Source of the DNA: Hypericum androsaemum
Taxonomy: Eukaryota; Streptophyta; Magnoliopsida; Malpighiales; Hypericaceae
DNA length: 64,000 bases
Direction: 5' to 3'
NCBI GenBank assembly: GCA_963995505.1
Contig: OZ023181.1
Location: 7,043,487 to 7,107,486 of the forward strand
Shown here: positions 1 through 10,726 of the stretch, piece after piece
How positions within the stretch are numbered: the stretch's first letter is position 1
Layout: every line of letters begins with the position of its first letter
Notes under the pieces: generated by a model
What the model was told of the DNA's origin: nothing
What the model saw: only the letters and a program-made list of their open reading frames with translations
Databases searched by the model: none
Program-made: the position numbers and the translations under genes

Positions 1-142
1 CAACAAAAACATAAGACTACACTAAAAACAAACAATGCACGATAAATGACATTACGACAACGAAGAACAAACAAAAGCAATAGAAACAACGGTAAATCTA
101 CTCTAAAATAAACACAAAAGATGAGTGTTTCCACACTCATCA
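1..142 (-). repeat. 3' LTR of the Athila-like element (partial)
   Basis: These 142 bases match 7749-7890 without a mismatch and end with the LTR terminus CACTCATCA, which reads TGATGAGTG in element orientation. The rest of this LTR lies left of the window. Confidence 0.9.
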
Positions 143-2716
143 CACCCCCACACTTGAATCATTGCTTGTCCTCAAGCAATACTCATACAATCACAATCAC
201 AATCACATCACAATCACATAAGAAAGAAAACATGAAAAGGACAAGGCTAGGCATGATAAATTCACAAATTGACTCCCCTCAAAATCTCAAACTCACATCA
301 AAAGTCCACCCCACTACCTTGCTAGTTCATCAACCCAAACACAAAGAGTAAGACACGGTAGACACCTCACCACTCGGTGGTTTAATCAAGTGTTATCACT
401 ATGTAAAAGACACTACAAGGTTAACCACTCAGAGGTTCAGAAATTTTTAGCTCACGATTTGTAAGTAGCCAACTTCCTATCTCTCGCGTACATGACCGAT
501 GTCTTTCAAAATATCCTACGTCCTACTCAATAGTTTCTCAAAGTCGTGTGGTTGCTCGTGAACATGGGGCTTTCAATCGGGTTGTAATGTGGCTAAGGTA
601 TTTGTGAGATAATATATATGGATAGTAGTTAAACCACCCAATCCGAGGACTTGTTGCCAAAGCATTCTAGTCTCTCGTCTATTCTAAACATCCTCACCAT
701 AAATAATTAAAGCACACACTCAAAATTCACCCATTTCCTAAGACCGCGTAGCACAAGTTATGCCAATAATTAATGCCTTATTCAAACCTTCACTTCCCTT
801 TCTTTCTTCCCCCTTTTTTTTCTTTTCCTTTTTTTTCCTTTTTTTTCTTTTTTTTCTTTCTTTCTTTTTCTTTTTTTTTCTTTCTTTCTTTCAACAAACA
901 CAAACTTGGCATTTTCTAGGCAAAAACTCGGCTTCTTTGTATGGCCTCTCAACTACCCAAATTCCCAATAAATTAACCCACATGAACACTAAGCTACCAA
1001 CTAAACCCAATACATAACATCCCCAAAAGGTGTAAACCTATGTGTCCTCGGATCGGATGACCAAAGGTCGGGATGATGGTGGATATAAGGCTTAAAGTTG
1101 GTATACATATAATATGATCAATGAATGGCTAGGCTCAATGGGTTAAGGCAATGGATATAAAGGTTCTTGGCTCTAAAGCTCTAGGCTCAATTTCAAAGGA
1201 TTAGCCCCGTCATTCACTAACGCCACACAACCAAGACCATGTCAAGTACTAGTAGGATACCTCGATCAACCGAACTCATGTAGGCACCTCATGAATAAAT
1301 GAAGACGGTTGTCTCCTCCTTCGGCTCAAAGTTCCTCACAAGGTTCACTCGTCAACCCTCTAGTCTAATCTACATAGCGAAACCACTAGTTTAAACAACC
1401 GAGGGTGAAGTTTCTACAAGTTCTTAGGCCTTGTGCTCGAGTTCATTTCCTAACTAGGTGTGTGGTAAGCTTCTAACACAAGTTAAAGAATTTTGAAAGG
1501 GGTCAAATTATGAAAATTCATGCCAAATCAATGCCTAACAAAACAACCTAGACCTAAACACATAAAGGATTCCTAAGTGGAACCACACCCCCACACTTGA
1601 AAAACACCTTGTCCTCAAGGTGTAGGGAGCACATAGACATATAAATAATTAAGCTATACTAACAAACGCATTAAGAACTAAGCACGAACATCAATCAAAC
1701 ATAAAGAACAAGACATCGCAAAGATAAAGCAAACTCAAGACATCACGAAGATAAGAAAATAACTAAAGAAAAATAAAGTGCTAGGAAACTTCCCTTAGTC
1801 TTGAGTTGGAGATGGTGGTGGTAGTGGGATGTTGTATTCGGATCGCTCCACCATTTGCTGGATGTAATAGCCTTGATGTCAAAGTTCCCGCTCCATTTGT
1901 TTATTTTGGGCATTTATGGTGGGCATTACCTCTGGGACCTTGCTCCATCGATCAGTTGCGTGGATTGGGAGGATTTTGGAGGTAGGGTTCTAATGGGTTT
2001 AGTTGGAAAAGATTTGAGACCCCTTCCACCCTGAACTAGAAGAAGTCATCAACTACAAAATTGTCGGCCTATCTCTTAGCTTTCCATAGCAACAAGAATC
2101 ACCTCAATCCGAGTCTCGAGCACTAAGATATGGCCTATTTACGGCAGGGGACTGTCGGGCTTGAGGACTTGCGACCGCAAGTTAACTTGCGATCGCAAGT
2201 TGGGTCGTTTTGATTCCCGTCTGTGACTATGAAGGACTTGCGATCGCAAGTTGGTCCCTTTCGATTTTCCATATTCCTTCGATTTGAGGCTCCTTCCACC
2301 CCGAACTAGAAGAAATCATCAACTACAAAGTTTTAGACCTACCTCTTAGCTATCCATAGCCACAAGAATCAGCTCCATCGGATGCTCGAGCACCAAGATA
2401 TGGTTTATTTACTAATGATAGGTGAGGTGTCCTTGTGCCTTCAAAAATGCCCCTGGCTTCTAGAGAAATGCCACGACCATGGCCCTCGTTAACTATCCAA
2501 TCGTCGAAGATAAGTCCGAATTTCTTGAGATCACCTTCAAAATGCAAAGAAATACCGTAAGCATGAATCGATGCTTCAAAATCATACCCGACTAAGAACA
2601 AACGTAATAAGAAAAACACATATAGACTATGACAATATAAAGACAATACAAAAACATGCTAAGTTATAGTCGTTAGCTTGACTTTACTCCCCTTTTTTAT
2701 GCATCGGAGGGTGAAG
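143..2716 (-). other. 3' non-coding region of the Athila-like element with two polypurine tracts
   Basis: About 2.6 kb lie between the pol end and the 3' LTR. The polypurine tract next to the LTR is at 143-157 (CACCCCCACACTTGA on the plus strand). The same 15 bases recur at 1586-1600, and both copies are followed within about 10-15 bases by CTTGTCCTCAAG, giving a second internal tract as in some Tat/Athila elements. A T/C-rich low-complexity run fills 797-893. A partly duplicated block (about 2037-2110 and 2302-2405) resembles the conserved middle of Athila LTRs, so this region may hold older LTR debris. Three copies of a 16-bp palindrome lie at 2167-2251. No intact gene is visible. Confidence 0.7.
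1797..1985 (-). pseudogene. Possible extra short ORF 3' of pol, with one internal stop
   Basis: On the minus strand a frame of about 60 codons ends at TAA (1797-1799) with a proline-rich tail and carries one internal TGA (1879-1881). It contains a hydrophilic, glutamine-rich stretch with the motif QQMVERSEYN. Athila/Tat elements can carry extra ORFs here, but I do not recognise this one and it could be chance. It lies between the two polypurine tracts and the pol end. Confidence 0.25.
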
Positions 2717-4135
2717 TCACGGGTTGCACCTCGAACTTCGTTCCACATCGCCACCAAGGTAAATCTTACACCTTTGGCCATTCACCTTGAAAACTCCTCC
2801 ATTACTTCTTTCCAATTTGAGGGTTCCAAATGGAAAAACTTTTACCACCTTGAATGGTCCACTCCACTTGGACTTGTGTTTTCCCGGGAAAAGTCCTAAT
2901 CGGGAGTTGTAGAGTAGCACTTGATCACCCTCTTTGAACTCTTTCTTCACGATGTGGGCATCATGTTTCTTGTTCGTATTCTCCTTATGAAGCCTTTCCA
3001 CCCCTGGCTTGGCTTCCTCCTCTAAGTGGATGTAATGCATAATCATGTCTGGATTTGTCCCCTTGATATCAGATATTTGGCACGCCATGGCCTTAATCCT
3101 TCTGGTAACAACTTCAAGCACCTTCTCTTCTTGCTCCTTAGAGAGCTTGTTGGAGATGATAATGGGAAGTCGTCCTTCATCCTTTAAGAATGCATATCGT
3201 AAATGGGAGGACAACTCTTTCAACTCCAAGCTTGTAGCCTTAATGATGGAAGGTGGAGTAGGATACTTCAAATCAATCTCCAAATCCTCATGGAGACCTT
3301 TTTTATAAGCTTCTCCCATGAACTCTTCCAAGTCATCCTCTTCTTGTTCTCCATTAATCTTTTCCTCCATTCTATCTTCAATCCTCGATATGCTCTCCTT
3401 GCCCAACTTGAGGACACCATCATCAACCATATCAATCTTCATGCATACGCCTTCATCAAGAGGGTGGCGCATTGCATTGGACATCTTAAACTCTACTTTC
3501 TCCTCCCCTATTCGGAGGACCAATCTTCCTTCATGTACGTCCACCAAGGCACGTGCCGTGTTGAGAAATGGTCGGCCAAGAATTAATGGACAACTCTTGT
3601 CCTCTTCGAAATCCAACACCACAAAGTCCACTGGGAAGATAAACTTATCAATCTTCAACAAGACATCCTCCACAACCCCGAATGGCTTCTTTATGGTTTG
3701 GTCTGCCAATTGGAGACGCATAGAAGTGGGTTTCACCTCACACAAGCCAAGTCTCCTCATAATAGACAAAGGCATCAAGTTAATGCTAGCGCCTAAATCA
3801 CATAAGCACTTGGGAAACTCAACATCACCAACAAAACCAGGAATAGTAAAACTCCCTGGATCTTTTAACTTTGTCGGGAGATCTTTGGAGATGAGAGAGC
3901 TACACTTAGCCGTTAGAGCCACCGTCTTTCCATCCTCCCACTTCCTCTTTTTAGTGATGAGTTCCTTGAGAAACTTCGAGTATTGCGGCAATTGATCCAA
4001 CATCTCAAGAAAAGAAACACTGATCTGGATGTTCTTCATCTTCTCCATGAAGCCAATGAACTTGTCATCCATCACATTCTTCTTCTTCACTCTTTGAGGG
4101 AATGGTAGTCGAGGAGCTTTAGGTGGTGGTGGCAC
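2717..4135 (-). pseudogene. Protease fused to integrase C-terminus (pol with RT/RH/IN core deleted)
   Basis: This 472-codon ORF starts in the gag-protease linker and carries the retropepsin motif DLGASINLMP with the later ILGRPFLNTAR segment, typical of Athila/Tat proteases. Around 2990-3015 the frame passes from the protease-RT linker (LSKEQEEKVLEV, then MIMHYIHLEEEAKPG) straight into the integrase tail (KEFKEGDQVLLYNSRL, then KWSGPFKVVKVFP). Reverse transcriptase, RNase H and the integrase catalytic core, normally well over 1000 residues, are absent, yet the frame is kept across the join. The start at 4135 is only the first Met after a frameshift near 4150; upstream coding continues at 4158-4466 in another frame. 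The product could not replicate the element on its own. Confidence 0.85.
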
Positions 4136-4157
4136 GTAGACTTCTTCTTCAGCACTC

Positions 4158-6164
4158 TCAACCGGTGGACTTCTCTCTCTCTGCCTCTACTTCTTTCTCC
4201 TCCTCATTGGCTTCCATAGGATCGTCATTATTCTTTCGGGTTGCCTCTTGAGAAGCTATTTCCTTACCACTCCTCAAAGAAATTGCACACACATTTCCTC
4301 GAGGATTCACTTCCGTGGAGCTAGGAAGAGAATCGGACACTCTGTGGGCACTTGCATTTGCTATTTGCCAAAGTTGCCTCTCCATATTATGCATGGCGGT
4401 TGCTTGACCCTTGAGGATTTGTTCAAGGTTATCTTGCCTTGATCCTTGTTGTTGTATGGCGGCCAAAATTTGGCCTTATTGGCTAACCACCCCTCCAACT
4501 TCTTGCATAAATTTTTCCATCTTTTCAAACCTCTCCTCAATAGCGCCCATTCTATCTGTCAAGAACGTACGTGGTTGAAAACCCGGAGGGGGCCCTTGAG
4601 GTTGATACCGAAGAGGAGGTCCTTTATCAGGGACCATCGCCATATTTTCGCCACTATTTCCTCCCTTCCAAGAGAAGTTTGGGTGATTTCTCCACCCCGG
4701 ATTGTAGGTGGAGGAATAGGGGTTATTTCCCATCCTATTTGCCCCTTGATCTTGGCCTTGTCCTTGGCCACTAACAAAGTGTGCTTGCTCTACTTCCGTG
4801 TTCATCATAGCACATTCTTGCATCTCGTGGCCAACATTTCCACACGCTTCACAAGTCGTCCTTACGGCTGCCGCATTGGTTTTGTTCAAGCTAAGATCGT
4901 TCACTTTTCTTGCCAACAATGCCAATTGGGCTTGAATAGAGGAGACAACATCAACATCAATCACTCCCTTTTGCTGGCTAATAGGTTGTCTTCCTCTCTC
5001 ATTTGCCATAAGGATGTTTGTAGCTGCTAATTCTTCCACGATGTGGTAGGCATCATCCCTCTCTCTTCTAAAAAAGGATCCATTAGAGGCAGCATCAACC
5101 GTTCCCCTTGTAGAAGGTCCAAGACCAAAGTAAAAAGTTTGGAGTAAAGACTCCTCGGATATGTTGTGGTGTGGACAACTCCTTTGTAATCCCTTGAATC
5201 TCTCCCAAGCTTCACTCAACGACTCATTCTTGAATTTTTGGAAGTTGTTAATCTCCTTCACGAGTCTATTTGTCTTGGAGAAGGGAAAATACTTGTCAAG
5301 GAAGGCATTAGCTAGCTCTTCCCATGTCGTAATTGTTGTCCCAACCAGATCCTTATACCATATCTTTGCTTTGTCCTTCAAGGTAAATGGGAACAACCTC
5401 AGCTTCACAGCATCGTCGGTAGCTCCATTGTGCTTGAAGGTGTCGGCTATCTCCAGAAAATTAGCAATATGGTCATTGGGATCTTCATTCGGTAATCCAT
5501 AGAATTGGACCGAAGCTTGGAGCATGTGAATCACCGCTGGCTTGATCTCGAAAGTGTTAGCTTGAATAGCAGGCCTAGGAACTCCAGACATTGCCCCTCT
5601 CAAGGTGGGCTAGCATAGTCCATCAGAGACCTTCGAGGAACTCCAACTCCTTGCGCATCGCCTTGCGGAGCCCCTTGTGGATGAGGTTGTTGATTCCATG
5701 GTTTTAAAAAATGACCCGGAGGTCGACCCGGGGTTTCTCCCGTCCTTCGGGTCGCCCGGTCCGACCGGGTGAACCACCGGTCGGACCAAATTTTTTTATT
5801 TTTAAACATTTTAAATAATATATATATATATATAGGTTAAAATATACTTATTTTCCATACAAAAAAAGTAGACTTAATTTTTTATCTCTCCACTCTATAA
5901 ATCTACTTTTATTTATTTATTTATTACTTTATAAATTTGTCAAATCAATTTTTTTTCTCGAAAATCACAAAAAAAAGTCAATTTTGCCCATTTTTGTACT
6001 AACCGGGTTCGACCGGTCAGGATGGACCTCAAAATCGGCTGGTCTGACCAGATTTGGTCCGGTTAGTACAGACCGCGGTCAAAAGCCTAAAAATGACCCG
6101 GTCTAGGGCCCATTTTGCGGTCCCACCGGTCGGACCGCGTTTTTTAAAACCATGGTTGATTCAT
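4158..6164 (-). pseudogene. Gag of the Athila-like element, frameshifted and interrupted by an hAT MITE
   Basis: Gag is in three pieces. The main piece (4476-5603) holds the retrotransposon gag core (WYKDL, TTWEELANAFLDKYFP, ESLSEAWERFKGLQRSCPHH) and a CCHC zinc knuckle (CEACGNVGHEMQEC). A second frame (4158-4466) continues toward protease. The N-terminal piece lies at 5600-5690 in a third frame. The likely start codon is at 6164-6162, only a few codons before the hAT insertion at 5697-6154. Frameshifts lie near 5607, 4476 and 4150. Gag normally coats the RNA in cytoplasmic particles; this copy cannot make a full product. Confidence 0.85.
5697..6154. mobile_element. hAT-type MITE, family A, 458 bp
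   Basis: The ends are inverted repeats, CATGGTTTTAAAAAATGAC on the left and its near complement on the right. The element is flanked by a perfect 8-bp target duplication GTTGATTC at 5689-5696 and 6155-6162, the hAT signature. The interior is AT-rich in the middle but has GC-rich subterminal arms full of GGTCCGACCGG-like motifs. No transposase is present, so it is non-autonomous. It sits just inside the gag start of the Athila-like element. A diverged relative is at 43174-43772. Confidence 0.9.
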
Positions 6165-6385
6165 CCTTGCTTGTGTCCTTCTCTCTTGTCGCAATACCCT
6201 TTCCAAGTATCCAATGTCAAGGTCTACTCCGATCGGAATGTTGTGCGTTGAGCGAGTTGAGCGCATGCGACAAATAAGTACCTTGTAAGACAAACAACAA
6301 AGGTACTAAGTAACAGTAACCAAGTAAACAAAAAATAAATATCCCAATCCAAGTTCGTAAGCCAAATTAAGCGTCTAGTACTTAA

Positions 6386-6403
6386 TCCCCGGCAACGGCG
6401 CCA
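6386..6403 (-). other. Primer binding site, tRNA-Asp type
   Basis: In element orientation the site reads TGGCGCCGTTGCCGGGGA, complementary to the 3' end of plant tRNA-Asp(GTC). It starts two bases inside the 5' LTR end, as expected. Confidence 0.9.
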
Positions 6404-6405
6404 AT

Positions 6406-7890
6406 TGAAAGGAAGGATTTTCACCCCCCCCCCCCCCCCCCCCCCTGTGCAATATAGAGTAAGTAAGGGAATGTCGTCCCACAAGGACTAAGTTCTAGGC
6501 CGCAAACTCGACTTCACCACTAGTCTAGGACTAAATGAGAAGGTTTGTCAAGTCTAAACACACAAACTATTAGTAGAAATAACACTACTACTAAATAAGA
6601 TGATTTTACAAATAAAATAAAAGTGAGCAAGGTACCAATGACAAACTAAATAACCAAATGGCATATGGGGTTTATTAAGTTTATGATATGGTCCAGATGT
6701 TTCGAAAGCAACTAATCAACGCTCTCGCGACAAACTAGTCTAAATCGATTCTTAACTAGACTTAGATGAACTAACCACGCTCTCGCGACAAATTAGCCAT
6801 CTAATCTAACTAAACACTAACTATAATCACCACCCCTTGGACAACTAGTCACCTAAGGTGATCTCTCATCAATAGGTTTCTACTCAACTAGTTAAATGGT
6901 CCGTTAATCCTAACCCCTCTCGGCGATTAACATTAACCAAGTTCATCATCAAGGTGATCAAACGAGATAAAGCATTAAGCTCATTAACTAGTACACATAC
7001 CTAGGCATGTTAACCCCCTAAACCATTGGCTAAGTAGGTGCCATCAAGGCACCAAACTCACTAAACAACTACTCACACATATCAACTACACAACTAAACA
7101 CATCCATTAAATGAAGCAAGTAAAGCATAAACATAAAAGAGAGGGTTAGAGAAAGCTCAAGATGATCTTCAAACTTCCAAAAGTTCTCCTTCAAGTTCTC
7201 TACAAACTCCAACAATGGTGAGCCAAGTTCTTTTCCAAAACTAAGAGTTAGTGGAGAGTTGTTACCAAAAATATCTAATAATCCTTCCAAAAATATCTAA
7301 TGTCTAATAATATCTAAAGGAAAGCCAAGCAAAGGCTTTTATACAAGATTTTTCCCCCCAAAATGTCTCAGCCACGAAATTACTATTAAAGCCCAAAATG
7401 GGCCCAAAACAAGTCTTCAAATTTGGCCCACTCGTCAGATTTGTTGGCAGATTCGAAGGTCAACTTAGGATGCGATTTTCCTCCTACTTCGACTCCAAAT
7501 TTGAAGAAGTCCATGAAGACAAAGTTGTAGCTCCAGATGTCTTCTTTCCAGTGCCACCTTGATTGCCTCCATTGGACTTTGGATGAGAAAGTTATTGGTA
7601 TTTGAGTTGTAAGAGGTCTACCTCGCCCACGTATTCGAGGTCTCGATTAAGCGTCCTTCCTCCCGGAAAATCAAATCGCATACGATGACCCAAGGTGACT
7701 TCACTTCCTCCACTTCACCTCACCAAATCTCCTAGCATGAAGAAAACACAACAAAAACATAAGACTACACTAAAAACAAACAATGCACGATAAATGACAT
7801 TACGACAACGAAGAACAAACAAAAGCAATAGAAACAACGGTAAATCTACTCTAAAATAAACACAAAAGATGAGTGTTTCCACACTCATCA
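6406..7890 (-). repeat. 5' LTR of the Athila-like element, 1485 bp
   Basis: The LTR is bounded by TG...CA in element orientation and abuts the primer site. It contains a run of 22 C at 6424-6445, close to its 3' end. The segment near 7480-7620 (AAAGTTGTAGCTCCAGATGT) is the conserved LTR middle that recurs in the solo LTR at 50630-52277 and, more diverged, at 57250-57360. Small ORFs here are not coding. Confidence 0.9.
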
Positions 7891-8029
7891 GGGTTTTCTC
7901 TACCTCACAACTCTCAACTAGTACAAATAAGATCTAGGCATAGGCCGTATATATATAGGAGACTAGTACTCTATTCTGATCAGGAAATAGAGCCCTACTC
8001 TAATTAGGAATTTGGAACAATCTCTAACA
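7891..8029 (-). repeat. 3' LTR of the Tork-like element (proximal 139 bp)
   Basis: The segment matches 10588-10726 with four substitutions and ends in CTCTAACA, the LTR terminus (TGTTAGAG in element orientation). It is truncated at 7890 by the younger Athila-like insertion. Confidence 0.88.
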
Positions 8030-8045
8030 AATCTCCACCTTGGAC
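8030..8045 (-). other. Polypurine tract of the Tork-like element
   Basis: In element orientation this reads CCAAGGTGGAGATT followed directly by the LTR start TGTTAGAG, the usual copia arrangement. Confidence 0.75.
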
Positions 8046-8111
8046 CAAATTCTATGACTCCAACATCAATGTTTCTCCACCTTCACCACCAGCCCCTATG
8101 GGCTATCAGCA

Positions 8112-9316
8112 TCAAGCACGAACACCTACCAAGTCCAAGCAATGCTCGAACTTAGTACCAGAAAGTGGCTTCGTCAACATGTCTGCAGGATTGTCCTTTG
8201 TACCCACCTTGCTCACAACAATGTCACCTCGAGCAACATGCTCCCGAATGAAATGGTACCTCATATTAATGTGCTTTGTCCTCTCATGATACATAGCATC
8301 CCTCGTGAGATGGATAGCACTTTGACTATCACAGTACACTGTACCGACCTGTAGCTTCTCACAGATTTCACTGAAGAAACCTTTCAACCAGATAGCCTCC
8401 TTCACACCTTCAGTTATAGCCATGTACTCCACCTCAGTGGTAGACAACGCCACTGTGGCCTGTAGACAAGCTCTCCAACTGATAGCACATCCTCCAAGAG
8501 TGAAGACATATCCAGACAAGGACCTGAACTTATCAAGATCTCCGGACAGAACCATTTAATATGCCCAACCTTATGACAATTGAAACAAGTCTTATCCTTG
8601 TGCCTTGACCTTGATTTGCTTCTGCTCTTCTTCCTCGAACCAGACTTAGCATTCCTCTCCTCAGACCTCCCTCTCACGACCAAGCCAGTCCCTTGGCTAT
8701 TTTCAGAGGAACTCATAGTGTGCTTATCAATTCTCTCTTTCTCCAAGAGCGAATCATGAACATTATCCCAACTCAGAGTATCATGGCTGAACAACAGAGT
8801 ATCTCTGAATTGCTGATAAGAAGCAGGCAACGAGCACAATAACAATAAAGCAAGATCTTCATCATCATACTTCACATCCAGAGTTCTAAGATTAGCCACT
8901 ATATCCTTAAATTCATTAAGGTGGTCGTGAGCAGACTTATCTTCTTGCATCCGGATAGAAAATAGTCGTTGCTTCAAGCACAGTTTGTTGGTCAAACTTT
9001 TGGGCATGCACAACTTTTTAAGCTTTGCCCATAATGAGGAAGTTATTGTCTCCTTCAACACGTCCCGCAAAATATCAACTGACAGATGCAACTGGATCTG
9101 ACTCACAGCCTTACGGTTCTTTGACGCCTTCATCGCAGCATCACAACTCGAAGGCATTGACTTTTCATCAAGTAGAGTCTCATCCAGCTCTAAATGTGTC
9201 AGAATAGCGCGCATCTTGACCTGCCACAGGGAAAAATTAGTTTTTCTCGTCAACTGAGGAATCTCGTACTTCATCGAAGTCATCCTGAAATAACTCGAAC
9301 CAAGAAAACTGCTCAA
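8112..9316 (-). pseudogene. Copia gag joined to the RNase H end of pol
   Basis: The 5' part (9316 to about 8545) encodes copia gag: an N-terminal LTRKTNFSLWQVKMRAIL segment, the UBN2-like core and an arginine/serine-rich basic tract before the zinc knuckle [14 protein letters not shown]. Right after the knuckle, near 8540, the DNA jumps to the RNase H domain in a different frame: [50 protein letters not shown] and [11 protein letters not shown], ending at 8112. Protease, integrase and reverse transcriptase, about 900 residues, are missing. The ORF for RNase H (8112-8555) is uninterrupted, but no product with enzymatic function for retrotransposition is expected. Confidence 0.85.
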
Positions 9317-9705
9317 AACAGGTTAGAAAAATAAAATTAGCCAAAACAGTTGACTTTTGGTCAACTAGTCAAACTGTTGACTAGTCAAACCGTTGACCAA
9401 GTCAACTCGGGAATCGTATTTTTTTAAAACTCAAAACTCCCTTTTTCTCTCTCCCCGTTTTTTTTCCGTTTCTTCTCCTCTCTTCGCAGCGACCGGAGGA
9501 ACGACGGCGAACAGCGGTGAGCTCGGGTTTGTTTCTTCTTCCCGAGCTCTGGGGCGGTCGCCTCCTCCAGGCGACGGTGGGGCGGTCGGACGCGGTGGCG
9601 GTAACTCCAAGGGTGTCAAAACTCTAAATCCCGATTTTCTCCCAAATCGGTTACTATTCACGTTTTTTTGTGTGTCAATACTCGAATACTCGAAACTCAA
9701 ATCTA

Positions 9706-9717
9706 GCTCTGATACCA
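9706..9717 (-). other. Primer binding site, tRNA-iMet type
   Basis: In element orientation the site reads TGGTATCAGAGC, complementary to the 3' end of initiator tRNA-Met. It lies five bases inside the 5' LTR. Confidence 0.88.
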
Positions 9718-9722
9718 ATTAT

Positions 9723-10726
9723 TGAGAAATAAGATCGAAACGAGTAAAACACGAGACACAAGAATTACGTGGAAATAGGGATGGCAGAAATACCCATACC
9801 CTAAGGGTCGGACCCTACCCTTACCCTATGGATCTAGGGTATGTTGACTTTGACTGGGTCTAGGGTAGGGTATGGGTATGGGTATGGGTATGGGTCTATG
9901 TTTAGAGGTAGGGTCTAGGGTAGGGTATGAATCCATAGCTAGACCTTGTGGGTCGGACCCTTAAATTTTTACCCTATTTTAGACTCTACCCTAATTAGAC
10001 TCTAGTTAAACCCTTGGTAGACCGTATTAATAATATATATAATATACTTTACGGTTAACTTTAACATATTTATTATGTTATTCCGCAACTAGCTTAGAAG
10101 ATGTCGTGAATGATGGATCACTAGAAGCTGACATGCTATATTTTTCTTTTGTTGAATTGTTTATGTATTTCAAACTCTAAAAAAAAATCTTGGACTATTG
10201 AAATTAAATTGCAAAATTTGATGTTTCATCAATTTTCTATTGAATATTGATGTGTAACGTAGTAGATATCTTGAATTTATTTAAATTTTATATAAAAATT
10301 AAGTTTTGATTAAAAATTATCAAAATGCAGAACGTTAAAGGGTCGGACCCTGCAGACCCTGGGTCTCCAGGAGGGTATGGTATGAATCTAACAATAAAAA
10401 ATTTGTAGGGTCGAGGATAGGGTATGGGTCCATCCAAAAAAATTAGGGTATGGATAGGGTCCTATCAATACCCTACCCTACCCTACCCATTGCCATCCCT
10501 ACGTGAAAACCCCAAGACGGGGAGAAAACCACGGGCAAAGGAGAGTCGTCCACTATGTGAGTCCAATCGGTTACAAGGCCTCCGTGAGGGTTCTCTCTAC
10601 CTCACAACTCTCAACTAGTACAAATAAGACCTAGGCATAGGCCGTATATATATAGGAGACTAGTACTCTATTTTGATCAGGAAATAGAGCCCTACTCTAA
10701 TTAAGAATTTGGAACAATCTCTAACA
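9723..10726 (-). repeat. 5' LTR of the Tork-like element, carrying an hAT MITE
   Basis: The LTR runs from TGAGAAAT at 9723 to CTCTAACA at 10726. Without the 726-bp insertion it would be about 270 bp. The outer 139 bases match the left LTR part at 7891-8029. Confidence 0.82.
9776..10501. mobile_element. hAT-type MITE, family B (TAGGGATGGCA ends), 726 bp
   Basis: The termini are TAGGGATGGCA and TGCCATCCCTA, as in Ac-like plant hAT elements. The 8-bp flanks CGTGGAAA (9768-9775) and CGTGAAAA (10502-10509) match at seven positions. Subterminal regions are packed with GGGTATGGGTA/GGGTCGGACCC motifs. There is no coding potential. A related but longer element lies at 54123-55722. Confidence 0.85.

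Larger units (their letters stand above)
1..7890 (-). mobile_element. Athila-like Ty3/gypsy retrotransposon, internally deleted, 3' LTR cut by window edge
   Basis: The element reads on the minus strand: 5' LTR at 6406-7890, tRNA-Asp primer site at 6386-6403, gag, protease, then a long 3' non-coding part and the start of the 3' LTR at 1-142. The 142 visible bases of the 3' LTR are identical to 7749-7890, so insertion looks recent. Reverse transcriptase, RNase H and most of integrase are missing; the protease ORF runs in frame into the integrase C-terminus. Gag carries frameshifts and an hAT insertion. The element lies inside a copia LTR, between GAGG and the bases at 7891. Its own TSD cannot be checked because one end is outside the window. 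Lineage (Athila/Tat) is inferred from the gag motif WYKDL, the protease motif DLGASINLMP and the primer site. Confidence 0.88.
7891..10726 (-). mobile_element. Tork-like Ty1/copia element, deleted from gag to RNase H, split by the Athila-like element
   Basis: The minus-strand element has its 5' LTR at 9723-10726, tRNA-iMet primer site at 9706-9717, a gag/RNase H coding part at 8112-9316, a polypurine tract at 8030-8045 and the proximal part of the 3' LTR at 7891-8029. The rest of the 3' LTR lies beyond the Athila-like insertion, left of the window. Protease, integrase and reverse transcriptase are gone. The two visible LTR parts (139 bases, 7891-8029 against 10588-10726) differ at about 4 positions. 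Assignment to Tork rests on gag and RNase H motifs and is inference. Confidence 0.85.

Noticed and set aside
760..1017. 85-codon ORF rich in Phe and Ser
   Set aside because: It is a translation of the T/C low-complexity run and has no family features.
4446..5030. 194-codon plus-strand ORF
   Set aside because: It is the antisense shadow of the gag gene of the Athila-like element.
9393..9725. Overlapping ORFs on both strands near 9.4-9.7 kb
   Set aside because: They lie in the GC-rich untranslated leader of the Tork-like element, and the minus one ends at the primer site; no homology seen.
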